Positions 26,970 through 39,475 of a stretch of DNA of 64,000 nt are shown one piece after another (within the stretch, counting starts at the first letter, position 1; each line of letters starts with the position of its first letter). The stretch spans positions 62,001 to 126,000 of the forward strand of contig JAIFAC010000121.1 in assembly GCA_026545765.1 (NCBI GenBank). The letters are read 5' to 3'. The stretch is from Plantago major. Its lineage: Eukaryota; Streptophyta; Magnoliopsida; Lamiales; Plantaginaceae. The position numbers and the translations under genes are program-made. Below the pieces are notes generated by a model. The model was not told the DNA's origin. It was given only the letters and a program-made list of their open reading frames with translations, and did no database searches.

Positions 26970-29830
26970 ATGTCCGAGAGTGATAGCCAAAACCGATCCG
27001 AGGCCGAGGGATATGACCGAGGCGACATCCTTAACCGATAGCTCCAGGAGATTGAGATCGTGGATGATGATGTTCGAGGTGGGCAAGCGCCACATCCGAA
27101 GTCAGAAGAGCCCGAGGTAAGTTCCTTACTTCGTTAGTTGTTCCATTCGTCCTCCGAGGCGTCCGGATTACCGCGAGTGTCGCATGTGTTATTGAAGGCT
27201 CAAGAGACAAGCTCATGAAGTTATAGGAACTCGCCGCCTGGTCGAAATGGCCAGAATCAACTTCCTAGAGATCCGTATTTAATTCGCACCTAGGTTATAA
27301 CTTTAGGAGTAATCCTAATCGAGTCCTGCTCGCTCCGGATCCGCAGCGCCAACCATCGAGGAAGTGCATGATACTGGAAGCGCCCCAACTTGAGCATCTT
27401 CAAGAGGGTGAGGAGGATCGTGCAAGTTGTCAGCCCTATCCGGACTGTAGAGTTAGGCCCTCATCCGGGAAGATGAGGCGGAGGAAGATGTGCGGCCAAG
27501 ATTCCGGTTCAAGAGGAAGAAGGTGCGAGCCTTCCGCTAATGTGCTCCGGTAGAAACCGGGCAAGGTGGCCGAAGCCGGAGGGTGGCCGAGGAAGAGCGT
27601 CCGAGAGACCGAGGAAGGGTGAGGACGCTTCCAAGTGAAGTTCCTGCCTAGAGATCGTGTCACCACCCCGATCCGAGGGCGAGTTAAATGAAGATGGTAT
27701 CGCCTACTTGTGCCTCAACCATCCGAGCCGAAGTGGATGAGCTCCGAGAAGATATGAGATCCCGAGTGTGTGGAGATTCTCATCCCGGACGAATCTCATG
27801 CTTTTTACAATCCGCCCAAGCATGTCGGTCTATGAGATAAGTCTTCATCAAGGGTGGCTACCAGACGTCCGAAGTTTCGAGATTTTGAACAGCATGGGTT
27901 TGAGTCCGCATCGATCATCCCCAACTCCTCTAAACTTGATGTCCTTCGAGTGCTATGTAAATATAAAGGCATTCCGCTTAACTTCGGCAATTTTCGAAAT
28001 TGTTCAATATTAGTGTTAGTAGTAGGAACACTTGGTTCTATACATTCGTATGTCGCCAGCATACACATTTTTCGCTGATCCTTGTCCTCGCTGGGAATCC
28101 AATGGTTCAAGAGGTATATTTTTGTCCGTCTGGCCGAAGCCCGCAATCCGGGAGAGGCCCACGTGGTATTTTGAGAAGAAGTTCTTCCGGTAATTTGCCG
28201 ATTGAAGCCACTGCCTGAACATCCTTGTGGATGTAAGCGCCCATCAGAGTCGAGCCGAGAAGTACTTCTTCCGAGGTTTGATATGTCACCGCTTTCTTGG
28301 CGCTTGTCCGAGCCAAGTTTTATGGCGACATGGAGGATTTGAGTAAGTGGTTTCTCTACCTCGATTGGTTGTCCGGCCGCTTGTCGCTTGTCGACTATAT
28401 GATTATTATTTGTAGATTCTTTTGTATCTTGCAACTTATTGTGATTCGGATGCGCTCGTTCGAAAGTATACGATGTCGACTATGCGGAGCCGGAAGGCCA
28501 ACAAACGCCGCGAACGGAAGGAGTTGGCGAGGGTTCTCACCAGATTATCAAGACGCCCACCGCTCCCGGCGAACGAGCCAAGGAATGTCTGTGTTCCGAG
28601 CGGAGGAGTCTCGGAGAGTCCGCCAAGGGCGAAGAGGCCCAAACCATCCCTACCTGCATAAGGGTAAGGTGGTCGCAACTAAGGGCTCGAAGAAGCCACC
28701 GAGATCCGTGTCGCGAGATCCTCCCGCAAGCGGATCGAGCGCTGCGGCTCCAAAAAAGCGCTCTTCCGAAGGTCCGAATCCTCCCGCCAAGAAGGGCAAG
28801 GGAAAGGTGGGCGGCCCTGAGCCGGAGCCGGATGTCAAGTGGCTCGGTTGTCGCCTGAGCTAGAGCGAATCATGGAGTTAATCGCCGCCAACAAGAAAGT
28901 GAGTTTTAAGCTTTCCGTTGGTATCGCATCTTTCTGTGATTCGGAGGTGTCTAACGCTTCTGATATTCCGTTTTTGTTTTCAACTTGCTACTGCTGTTGA
29001 AGCATGCTCCTTGGTGGCCGCTCGGAGGGCTACCCTGGAAGAAGATCTAGCCAAGGCTGAGGCGATTGAAGCGCCTCGTGCACAAAGACCCTGAGCGCCT
29101 AAAGAAGGCCGTAGCTGCGAAACAAGAGGCCGAGTCTGAGACGGCCAAGATGAAAAGTGCCATTCGATCTTTGGAGGCTGATTTGAAAGTGCACCAAGAT
29201 AGTTTGACGATTTCGTGGCGCCTCTGACTTTCAAGGATAAGATGTCGAAGAGCTTTGGGAGTCCGCATAAGGGTCGCCCAAGATTTCCTTGATTCGACTC
29301 CTACAAGTTCTTGCTCGAGTCAAAGTATGATGAGGCCCCAAGATGGGTTTGATGCACCGTGGAGCAAGGCTTGAGGAAAGGTTGGGTACCGACGATTGTA
29401 ACTTGGAAGTCGAGGGGTATCCGCCTTTAAAATGGAGATGGCTCTGACTTCGCCCGGAGGGTGTCTTGGATGCAGATTTGCTTAAGTGTGAATTTGTGGA
29501 GCTGGTTTGCATTTAGCCTGAGGGCAAGAAGTACGACCATGGCGGTCCGTATCTCCCATCCTTCGCCCCTCGGTGCTCATGTCCACTGCTTGCTCGCTGA
29601 GGACCACTGAGCACAACCGAGATTGGCCGACTTTGCCCGCCTGCCCAAGGCTTTGATCGCGACTCGACCTGATGGAGGAGTGTCCGCCGCCTTTCCGAAA
29701 GAGGTTGAGGCTCGAGAGAACGGAGGATAGCCCAACAAAGAAGGTCAAGCGCCCCGAGAAGGATACGGCCCTTCTCGGCCTCAACCTAGTTCGCCCAAGC
29801 GCGGAGGTAGTAACCTTTTGGTGGCTCGCT
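26970..29830 (+). pseudogene. Antisense ORF of Tat-type element 2
   Basis: Starts MSESDSQNRSEAEGYDRG at 26970 on the strand opposite to pol. Further on are a domain at about 27760-28330 (HVGLYEISLHQGWLPD-like reading spread over two frames, then NTWFYTF), which fits the putative gypsy-type transposon domain; a basic, Pro/Ser-rich linker at 28480-28850 (KKRSSEGPNPPAKKGKGK); and a Lys/Glu/Ala coiled-coil-like part at 28980-29280 (ATLEEDLAKAEAIEAP). Frameshifts are common. No molecular function is known for this protein; roles in silencing control or particle assembly are speculation. A plant-like 3' end follows (29830-30570). Confidence 0.6.
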
Positions 29831-30573
29831 TGTCTCGCACCTTAGGTCTTTCGTCCGAGCAAATTTGGTTTTATCGGTCGTGTTCCGTAATTGAATGCTT
29901 GAGGGGCTATTTGCACTCGAACGGAGTCCTCGACAATGCCGGTCTTGTTGGGACTCGACCAATGGGGCCTCCGAATGACTTGTTTGATCCGACGATCCGG
30001 CCGATCGCTTCCAAATATGGTGAATCTGGGTGTGTTCATGGTATTTGGTATGATGCGATCCGGATGGTCACAGTTCGGAGCTTTCTCGCTCAGAGTGATG
30101 AGATATCTTTCCAGATTCGATGAATGGCCTAGGTTACATAGTCCGTTGTCGTTAAACCTCGACCATCCAAGGGGCTTTGAAACTTCGCCAGGAGTAATCA
30201 AGGTTCGATGGTATAGTTCCTTCCTCCTTCGGGCGCCTATAGATGCAAATGCGCTTGTTCGCATGGGGTTTGATTTGGTAGCTTAGGTTAATTGGGAAGC
30301 TTCGCTGTAATAGTAGAAAAGAGAGAGTAGGGCTTGTGTTTGTGAGCTCGATTTGGGCTCTTCGGACCGACTTTGTAACTCAGATCGCTGTAATGAAAGC
30401 GTTGCCTTTGTCAAGGTTTTGACACTGCTTGATTGTATAGTCCGATCCGGATCAATGTATGAACAAGGTCCGGATCAAGCTTAAATATCCCCGATGACAT
30501 GATTATCGACAATGCTTATGAAATCCCAGTTGTATTGATTTGACGGAAATCGTATTACAACTTGAGGGATTCT
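29831..30573 (+). other. Convergent 3' region between antisense ORF and pol
   Basis: No clear coding domain. Plus-strand sequence at 30340-30420 (CTTTGTAACTCAG, GTAATGAAAG) resembles a plant 3' UTR, and the pol stop codon on the other strand is at 30574, so the two genes would end tail to tail here. Confidence 0.4.
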
Positions 30574-32297
30574 CTAAGTGTAAAACTTCTGGAGATTCTT
30601 GGCATTCCAAGTTCTCTTGAAGGTCCTGCCTTGTTCATCTTCTAGTTCAAGCTTCCATTAACTCTTGCCCCAAAGAATCTTGTATGGCCCTTCCCACTGG
30701 GTTTAAGTTTTCCCACATGACTTAGTATATCGCTCTTCTAAGGACTAAGTCTCCAACTTGTATGTCCTTGGGAAAGACACGCTATTGTAGGCTCGAGCAA
30801 CATGGCTTGGTGTCAAGGATGTCGCCAATGCCTTATCGCGCTTGTCTTCAAGGAGCTCAAGGTCGAGATCCTTGCGAGCTCATTACCAACCGGGTCAGTA
30901 TTGTCGATTCTCCGGGTTGCTACCACCGCCTCTCAAGGGATGACCGCCAGATCCATAGACCAAGGAAAAGGTGTTTTTGTGTAGCGTCGTTGCTCGATGC
31001 GCCAAAGGGCCGCCACAAGATCATCCGCCAACCGCCTTGTGAAGTTCTCAACCTTTTCTCCAAAATCTTGACTATGGTCTTGTTGGTGGCTTCCACCGAC
31101 CATCGGGGTGGCCAACTAAGTAAAGCGTTGTTCTATTTTGAAGGAGTGGAGCCACCTTCAAATTTCGACCCGTAAAAATTGTGCTCCATTGTCCAAACTA
31201 ACACTGTGGGAGTCCAAACCGCATGATGTTCTTCCGTATGAATGTCCAACTCGCCTTCCTTGATGGTTGACATCGCTTCACCCACTTAGTGAAGTATTCT
31301 ACCGCCACTATCAAGAACTTCTTCCGATGCGCCTCGTGGAAAGGGACCAACTATGTCTATACCCCATTGATCAAATGGGCAAGCTATGATTGACGGAATC
31401 ATAGGGTCGGTCGGACGGCGGTATGTCGCATAGTATCGCGCCTTCGCAAAAGGGCGGTGTTGGCGTCCATATCGATGGTCGCCAATAGTATCCTTGCTCG
31501 ATGATTTTTGCGCCAAGGTTCTTCCCCGAGTGACTTCCACAACTTCCGTGGATCTCTTCCATCGCAGCTACCCCGAGGATCTAGGCACCTCAAGTGAGTT
31601 CACCAAGGATCTCTCAGAGGTCTTCCTAGAATAAAGTATCATTGCTCGACATTGAATCTTCCCGGCCTCTTCAGATCCATGTAAAGTACCATCCTTGAGG
31701 TAACGGAATATATCGGCCATCCAATTTCTTCGTGCTCAAGAGAAACATCTCTCCGCTGGGGTTTGCCAGGAGGATTCTCAAGGGTCATCGTGATGACACT
31801 TCGTGTCCAAAGCTCCTAGTCGAGGCGCATTGGAGAGAGCATCGGCTTTTTCATTCCACTCTCTCGTGAAACCGGTCGAGAGTAAATTCTTCAAAGTGCT
31901 CAACCTCTTTTTGAGGAGCTCCAAGTATTTGATCATGTTAGTCCTTTCGTGGTAAAGGATCCGAGAACTGGATTGCTCGAGCCGCGAGTCCGTAGTAGCT
32001 TTGATTCTTTTCACCAAGGGCTTTCGCCAACCTTAGGCCCGTGATAAGTGCTTCATACTCGCCTCGTTGTTCGTCACCTTAAAGTTGAGGGTGATGGCGC
32101 ATCGAGCTTGGCTCCTTCAGACTTTCAAGGAAAACTCCTATTCCTCCCAACCGTCCGTTGATGATCCATCCACTTGTAATGTCCAACATTCTCTGCTTCC
32201 TTCCTTTCCTCCTAGAGTGGGAGGGTGCTTTCAACCTTCCGCTTGTCGGAAGATGCAGCTTGTCGAGATATCGAGTTCTTCATCCGTAAGAAACATG
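30574..32297 (-). pseudogene. Tat-type pol fragment: RNase H and integrase
   Basis: Minus-strand pol of Ty3/Gypsy element 2. RNase H lies at about 32180-31780 (WTLQVDGSSTDG, NEKADAL). Integrase follows from about 31600: zinc-binding region and linker (YYATYRRPTDPM), start of the catalytic core (CPFDQWGIDIVGPFP, the first catalytic Asp), then a degenerate core and the C-terminal QWEGPYKI and RTWNAKNLQKFY before the stop at 30574. Gag, protease and reverse transcriptase should lie upstream on the minus strand, but the CACTA element begins at 32298 and they are not found beyond it. Many frameshifts are present. Confidence 0.8.
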
Positions 32298-32600
32298 CAC
32301 TACAAAAATTCGCTCAGAAGCGACGGATAGATCCGCCGCCTCCGCCTCCGCAACGGATCACGGATAGAACCGCCGCCTCGAGCTGTGGCGACGGATATCA
32401 ACCGTCATTCCAATTCGCGACGGATCGACGATTGACCAATTATTATTTTTTTTTTTAATGAAGAAGGATGACGGATAGGATCTATCCGTCAAGAATATAG
32501 CGACGGATAAGATCTATCTGTCAAGAGATTTAGCGACGGATAGATCCTATCCGTCGCTAAATATTTTAATCGACTAGTGACTAATTTGAAATTCCGCCAC
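32298..32600 (-). repeat. CACTA terminus with subterminal repeats
   Basis: Starts CACTACAAAAATTCG, the canonical CACTA terminus, followed by several direct and inverted copies of GCGACGGATAG and GATCTATCCGTC up to about 32560. Such subterminal arrays bind the element-encoded Tnp1/TnpA protein. It interrupts the Tat pol fragment at 32297. The 3-bp flank is ATG. Confidence 0.85.
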
Positions 32601-32819
32601 TAATTCCGTCACTAATTCCGCCACTAATTCCACTACTTCCGCTACTATTTATTTCATATTAATCCCTATTTTTCGTAGTTCACCAATATAATGTTCGATA
32701 ATAAATCAATAATACGGAAAATGTTTCAATGAATAAAAAGTAATATTCGAGTCGAGAAATTATCCAAACAAGTGTAAATATGAAAAAATCCAACATACAG
32801 ATACATAACTAGCTATCGA

Positions 32820-34800
32820 CGGGTGGGGTGGGTGATGGTGGAACTGACATGAATCTTCCATTCAGAATCAAGGCGCTGTTCCTCCCTTCATTCTCTCGTC
32901 ATGCGCCCATCTCGCCCCTTTGTTGCTCCATCTTCGAAGTTAGCCGAGCAACATGTTCCTTGACTCGCGATCGCATCTATTTCCGAGACCTGGTCCTGTG
33001 TAAACCGGACGTCTGGATCATTGGATGATGATGAGGAGCACGCCGACTAGCCAGATGCAAACCGAGGCCCCGAGTCCATATATTCGCCCTTTCTTGTCCG
33101 GTTTGTCGACCTCTAGGAAGATGTTGTCAACTTGTTCGCTTGACAACACATCACCCGCCTGCCCTTCCGCTTCGCCACCGAAAGCATCAACCTCACCAAA
33201 TCGTAAATAGCAGATATAATGATCGCCATCGCTTTTAAAAAGTAACTTGTAATAGTGTACAAATATGAACTTTAAGCAACATAAACATATCAAGAATAGA
33301 CGAGGCCCGGCAATGGTCCATACCCCGCTTCTTCCGGCCTTCTTGAAGATGGCATACTGATGTCACCTCCCCGTACACCAATCAAACCAGATCTAGTCAA
33401 CAATTTATCATCTACAAGTAATAGAGCAAGAGACTTCATACATACACGTAATGCTAGATTGCAAAACACATATATACGCATCGATTGATAATAATCAAGA
33501 ATGAGATCGCCTCCCAAGGTGGTGAACGGCCCTTCCCGCCAGACGATCGGGATGCCCGGTTCTTCGCTGGTCCAAGCAACGCCCGGACATCGCTCGCGCC
33601 AGAGGCATCCCAAAGGGCCCACTCCAGCATCAACTCGTGGAGGGATTGGCCACCCCGATCCCGAATGGCCTTCCACGCATGCATTATATCCTCAGATAGC
33701 TGATCCCACAGCCTCAGAACGCCAGATCCGTGGATCAACTCACGGGAATGAAGTACCTTCTACATTCCCAATTTCATACAACATCCAAAGTCAATACATG
33801 TCCTAACAACATAATGTATATGGTGACTAACATATCACCCAAATAAAGTGGCTAACATACCACTCACATATAGTGGCTAACATACCACTCACATACAAAG
33901 GCTAACATACCACTCACATTGTCCTAAAATTTACTAACACAATGGTGACTAACATATCACCCAAATAAAGTGGCTAACATACCACTCACATACAAGGGCT
34001 AACATACCACTCACATTGTCCTAAAATTTACTAACACAATGGTGACTAACATATCACCCAAATAAAGTGGCTAACATACCACTCACATACAAAGGCTAAC
34101 ATACCACCACATTGTCCTAAAATTTACTAACACAATGGTGACTAACATATCACCCAAATAAAGTGGCTAACATACCACTCACATACAAAGGCTAACATAC
34201 CACTCATATTAAAACGATTAATTATAATTACAAACAAATGAATGTCATATTTTAACTTACCTCACCATCAAGTACTCGCCCTCATGCGCCCGAGATGTGG
34301 CTCCAACACTCACCACCCCGCCTTTGGTTTCTCCGCCCTAAGATGTCACCTAGTTTGTTGTGCACCTCCGAGGCCATAAGTCGTTGTCAATGTATAAGAT
34401 ACAAGAAACGAATATGCATTACTTTAGTACAACAATTTATACTTGTCAACTATCATTATCGCTATGTTTTACATATTTAAGAAGAATGTATAATACTTAC
34501 TGGCAGGACCAATAGGGAAAATCACAGCAAGCCGCCCCACGGACGCTGGGATTGTTTCGATCGAACACGAGGTAGGGACAATCGCCGTGGTCGCCCTCCA
34601 AAGATGTGTCCGGCCGACCGGTAGAGCCACGCCGCTTTCTCTCGCCTGGGGTCTCAGAATCTGAGACTCGTCCCGATCTTCGAGCCCTCCTCGTTCGACG
34701 GTGTCCCCACCCACCACTATCATGCGGCCGCTGCGTGGGGACGATAGGTGGACGGCCTCCGTCATGCATCGCAAAAAAATGTAATAAATACAATAAAATG
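32820..34800 (-). pseudogene. CACTA Tnp1-like (Transposase_24 type) gene remnant
   Basis: Minus-strand fragments between the TNP2 gene and the CACTA terminus: 34793-34497 (Pro/Arg/Ser-rich, PPIVPTQRPHDSGGWG), 33738-33454 (ELMLEWALWDASG) and 33293-33018 (DVLSSEQVDNIFLEVDKPDK). The last resembles the C-terminal part of plant Transposase_24 proteins. In En/Spm elements this gene product binds the subterminal repeats. Position and composition support the call; sequence similarity is weak. A minisatellite lies in the middle, probably in an intron. Confidence 0.5.
33821..34212. repeat. 97-bp minisatellite with 24-bp subunits
   Basis: Four units starting at 33821, 33943, 34040 and 34136 (spacing 122, 97, 96), each made of TGGTGACTAACATATCACCC plus variants of GGCTAACATACCACTCACAT. 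The first unit has one extra 24-bp subunit. It lies inside the CACTA element. Confidence 0.93.
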
Positions 34801-34859
34801 TGTTAGTACGAGTTATAAACGCTTTATTTTAATAACACATATAATTACTCATAATACAC

Positions 34860-37800
34860 ATAATATACCATTATAGCCGCCTCTAAGACTACATATTGGT
34901 CCTCGTGCGCATCAAACAACTCATCATCCGCTTCTATGGGATCTTCCGCTTGTTTATCGACATCCTCTTGTTGGTACGAGTTGGTAATCGAGTCGCCTTT
35001 CTCAATGTACTCCACTTTCGAGCGAAAGTAATAGGTACCGCAGCCTAACCATTCCCCTTATCGCTTTTCGCTTGGATATTCAAGAAACACCACTTGTCGT
35101 GCTTGAGTCGCCGTAATAAATGGTTCATACTTGGTTCGCACTCTTTCGTTCACATCAACCATTTCATACCTCATACCACTCAACGCCAAACAAGAAGGTT
35201 CGCTTAAATGGCAATCCGTAATATTCAATCCTCACAATTCGCTTTAGCTTGCCGTGGAAATCAAACAAAGTAGCTTCCATACTCTTCGCACCATTAACAC
35301 ACACCCCGGAGTTGCTTGTCGCCATGGCCGTGTTACATTCAAATGTGGAACCTAAGGCCATCGACTATATAACCCGGGAATGTAGACCTTTTGAATGGAC
35401 GCTCATGAGAGCCTTTAAGTATATGCATGTGACGTTGTTAATAGGATTCCATATACTCGAACCAACTGAAATTTCAGAGAATTTTTGAGTCAAGTAGTTC
35501 CTCTAGTGTATCCTCCGTCATCCGAGGATTTTCCGCCAAACAACGCTTTTGAAAAACTGCAAACATTGATTCGATGATAAGTCTATAATTGAAGTAGAGA
35601 CTCATGTAGCTATATTAAAATTTAAATAAATGGTTGTCGACCGCAAATAGTACCATATATCGTCAACCTCAAAGACAATTCGTGAGGACATAATATTGAG
35701 CTGCTTTCAACTCTTTATCCGTAAGATATTCTTTCTTAGCTGCACCAAGAGGTCTCCCCGACACCTCAAGATGATAGGGAAAACTCATCATCCGCTTGAA
35801 CTACTTAATGTGTCTCGCATTTCGAGCCTTCCTGCCTTCGTAGGGACGGTTCATCAAAGTAATAAGAGCGTATAGGTTGCGCTTCCTCGAATGTAGGCAT
35901 TGGCAATCGAACCTTCAGTTTACCTTTGTTGTTGACATACTTCTTCAATTTCCCAAGTACCTCTCGAATGGATACATCCATCGACATCGAACGACCAAAG
36001 AAGTCTCGCTTCATGAGGAAGGTGAACCGACAAGTGCTCCATAGAATCAAACCAGCTCTCTTCATGAGGAAGGTGAACCGACAAGTGCTCCACACACCTC
36101 TCTAAATTTGAGGCGTAATTATCTGGGAAACTCAATGCCCTCACCCAATCAAACAAAATTGACCTAGAAGCGTTGTCAATTGTGTAGCACGCTTTCGGCC
36201 ACTTACCATTCTCATCCTTCTTGTCAACTCAGCCTTTTACACCACGCCGATAACTCGGATCTAGACTTCGCATGGTCCTTTGTTTTTCCCTCAATGTTGC
36301 AAAGTGTATTGAATAAGTTCTCTAACACGCTCTTCTCAATGTGCATGAAATCTAAGTTGTGACGGATAAGAAGATCGCCCAAAGAAGGCAAGTCCCGTAA
36401 AATGCTTCTTCCTCCAACCACATTTTTTACCAATTTTCGTTATGCTTCATCCACCCAAGCTCACCACCTTCATAAGACCCAATCTATCAATCTCCGCAAG
36501 AATTTGTGCACCAGTAAGTCTTGTCGGGGCTTTTTTGTTGATGACTTTATTTTTCAAGAATTGATCCTTGTTCTTCCTGAACGGACTTTCTAGCAACCTA
36601 CGATGACAATCAAACCAACAAAATTTTCCACTACCCTTCACCTAAATGCATCAGATCCTCCAAGCAATGTGGATATGCATATTTCCCGTTGCTTTTCCTT
36701 CCGTATAGCATGGAGTACGCAGGAAGTCACCACGGTCCAAAGAAGAGCCGCCTCAAGGTGAAGTTCTTTTTGTCGACACATCATATGCGTGGATACCATC
36801 CGCCCACAACTCGATCAGCCTTGATTAGGGGTTGCAAGAAAACATCCAACGCCACCAGGATCTTTCGCCCGTGCACCAATGCAAATAAACATGAATGGCT
36901 CCTTCATGCACTCACCGGGGCGATTGTACGGCAGAGCATAATCGCCAACAAGAGTATTTACGCTCACTACCGAACGGGTTAAAACCATCCGCATAAAGTC
37001 CCAAACGACATTTCTAGATTCGGCCGCAAACTCGGATATGTCTTGTCAAACGATTTCCATGCGGTGAGTCTCATTGATGGTCCATTCTACCACCTTCAGC
37101 ATTATCCGAGATTACTCGCTCCTCGTGCCACCGCATTTTATCCGCAGAAGCACTTGAAGCATACAATCTTTTCAAACGAGGTGCTAGAGGGAAGTACCAC
37201 ATTTTCTTATGTGAGAGATTTTTCTTTTCTTTGCAGCTCTCCTTGTAACGCTTTGTACTGCTCCTTACCACGTAACTTGCATTCTATTAGATCCGCATCC
37301 TCCTCCCAATATATCATGCACATTTTCGACAATACCTATGGTTACCACAGTTCTAATCCCCGTGATCTTTTCTTCGCTTGGTAAAAGTTGGTGGAACTAG
37401 GTTTTCAGACAAAGGTCCGACATTACGCCAACCCATTCATTGAAGCTCGCTTCAGATTCGCCATTAGCCTTACAACTCATTAGCCGAGATAACAAAGACA
37501 ACTCAAATGAGCTTACACCCCGGTAAACCGCTTCCTTGATGATTCTAATAAGTCAAAGAACAACCGATCCTCGATTCGGTGGTTCCTCCACCTCCACCTC
37601 GGTTTCAGTGGTCAGGTCCTCAACTCCTACCGCAAAGATCGTGACACCATTTGTTCGACTCGAGCTCGAATAGCATCGCCTTCAGATTGGGATTGTTCAC
37701 CGACTTGTTCATTTTTTATCTTCCTTCCACGTTGTCTATATTGGTCATATGTATTGGACGGTGCTGCTTCCTCACCATGATGATTCCATACCTGATACGC

Positions 37801-38090
37801 AGGAAGGAATCCATTTTTCCTCAAGTGCTGGACTACCACTTTAGGAGTCACGTATTGCTTGTTTCTGCACTATTTCATTGCACAAGGACACTTTATCAAC
37901 CCATCCTTTACACAAGACGGATTTGACATTGCAAATTCAATGAAACCTTCAACCCCTTTCAGAAAACTCCATTGAACTCTGCCATTGAGAGTACGACAAT
38001 ACATCCATCCACGATCGGTATTCATTGAATAATTAGATAATAACCTGACACGTTTGAATTCATTAGATCGAGGTCTTTCATTTACTGTAA
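34860..38090 (-). pseudogene. CACTA transposase, TNP2-like (Transposase_21)
   Basis: Minus strand, N to C: Transpos_assoc domain at about 38030-37600 (DRGWMYCRTLNGRVQW, IKCPCAM, HLRKNGFLPAYQVW); linker; Transposase_21 core at about 37200-36000 (DKMRWHEERVI, LGLYADGFNPFG, FCWFDCHRRLL); a conserved TNP2 segment near 36650-36480 (TGAQILAEIDRLG); DUF4218-like part near 36400-35800; and DUF4216 at 35361-35164 (RIEYYGLPFKRTFLFGVEWY). It would cut the CACTA termini. The ADGFNPFG motif is the typical TDGMNPFG block. Stops and frameshifts make it inactive. Confidence 0.85.
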
Positions 38091-38289
38091 TAAATCAATT
38101 TCACAATAATTCAATCAATTGCTACGTAATATAAGTTATATTAGCTTCAGTCAATTGTTAAGGCATTACATAATATAAGTTACATCAGCTTCAATTTTAC
38201 CATAATATTTGGTTTCATATATATATCAACTAATGATTACTAGTTATACAAGCCTAGAGACAAAACGGATGAAACTCCTCATTCTCATG

Positions 38290-38740
38290 CACCCCCCTCC
38301 TCATCACTTGTGACGCTCCCTACCACAGAACTTGCATTCCAACAGATCTACATCCTCCTCCCAATACACCATGCACATGTTCCGGCAAGCGTAAGGCACT
38401 CAATAGGCGGCCCAAACCCGCCTCTCCTCCATCGAGGTATGCCATGGACGGTGCTTCTCACCGTGATGAATCCATACATGATACTCGTGCATGAATCCAT
38501 AACGCCGCAAGTGCTCGAATCGCAGAAGGCGCTATAAATTGCTTGTTTCACAGGTTTCCAATGTGCAAGGACACTTTATCAACCCCCAATTGCACAAACC
38601 GGATGTCCCATGGCAAACGAGATGAAACCTTTAACCCTTCTACTAAACTCCTAGAAACTCATTATTTACCGCATTTATCGTACATCCATGAACGGTCGGA
38701 ATTCATTGTTTACTTTATTTTTAACCTGAGACGTTCCAAT
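38290..38740 (-). pseudogene. Rearranged duplicate of the TNP2 N-terminal exon
   Basis: This segment repeats two separate parts of the TNP2 gene on the minus strand: 38690-38430 resembles the Transpos_assoc region (about 38000-37750), and 38400-38310 resembles the segment at about 37330-37250 (the GGACACTTTATCAACCC and TACATCCTCCTCCCAATA words recur). The sequence between them in the main copy is absent here. It is a partial, internally deleted duplicate. Confidence 0.65.
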
Positions 38741-38759
38741 TGATTAGATCGTATTTAAT

Positions 38760-39475
38760 TTATTAGATCGATTCCAATTCGGATAAGAAGATTGTAGAGG
38801 TTAATTGTTAATTATTATATGTTCCTTATAAATTAATTATTAATTAAGTGTTCATGTGTTACAAAATTTGACATATATAATAACCATTTCAACCTCTTAG
38901 TACATATATTATATACTTAACATACATATCAAATTAACTAATTACTCTATACATATCGAATTACTACATATATTCATATCAAATTACATACTTAACATAC
39001 AAATTTATCAAATCAAAACTACATACTTCTATACTTAACAAACATATCAAATTAACTAAACTAACTATATATACTTAACACACAAATCAAACTAACTACA
39101 TACATTCATACATACCAAACTTAACATACTACATACATTCATATCATTAATTAAACTAACTATCAAATTGAACAAATTACATATAATTGATCAAATTAAC
39201 TAAACTAACTACTACATACTTATCATATATACATATAATTGCTCAAATTAATCAAAATAAACAAAATCCCCAAATTTTAAAAAACTAGGGTTTTAGCCAA
39301 AATACCTTGATTAATCGGTAGAAATCTGAAATTGATCGAAGAAACAAACTCCTTGTCCCACTAGCTTCGATTAGGCACCAAGATTGGCCGGAATAACGAA
39401 CAATTCACCGGAAACGGAGAAGAAGAGAATGAGGAAGAAGAAGGGAGAAGGAAGAAAATGAGGGCAGGCTGAATC
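38760..39475 (-). other. AT-rich intron and 5' leader of the CACTA transposase gene
   Basis: 38760-39300 is very AT-rich with many ATACATA/AACTAAC words and no coding potential. 39310-39475 read on the minus strand is a CT-rich leader (TTCTTCCTTCTCCC) ending in a donor-like CAAGGTATTTTGG, so this is plausibly the untranslated first exon and intron of the TNP2 gene. The right CACTA terminus is not found here. Confidence 0.45.
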
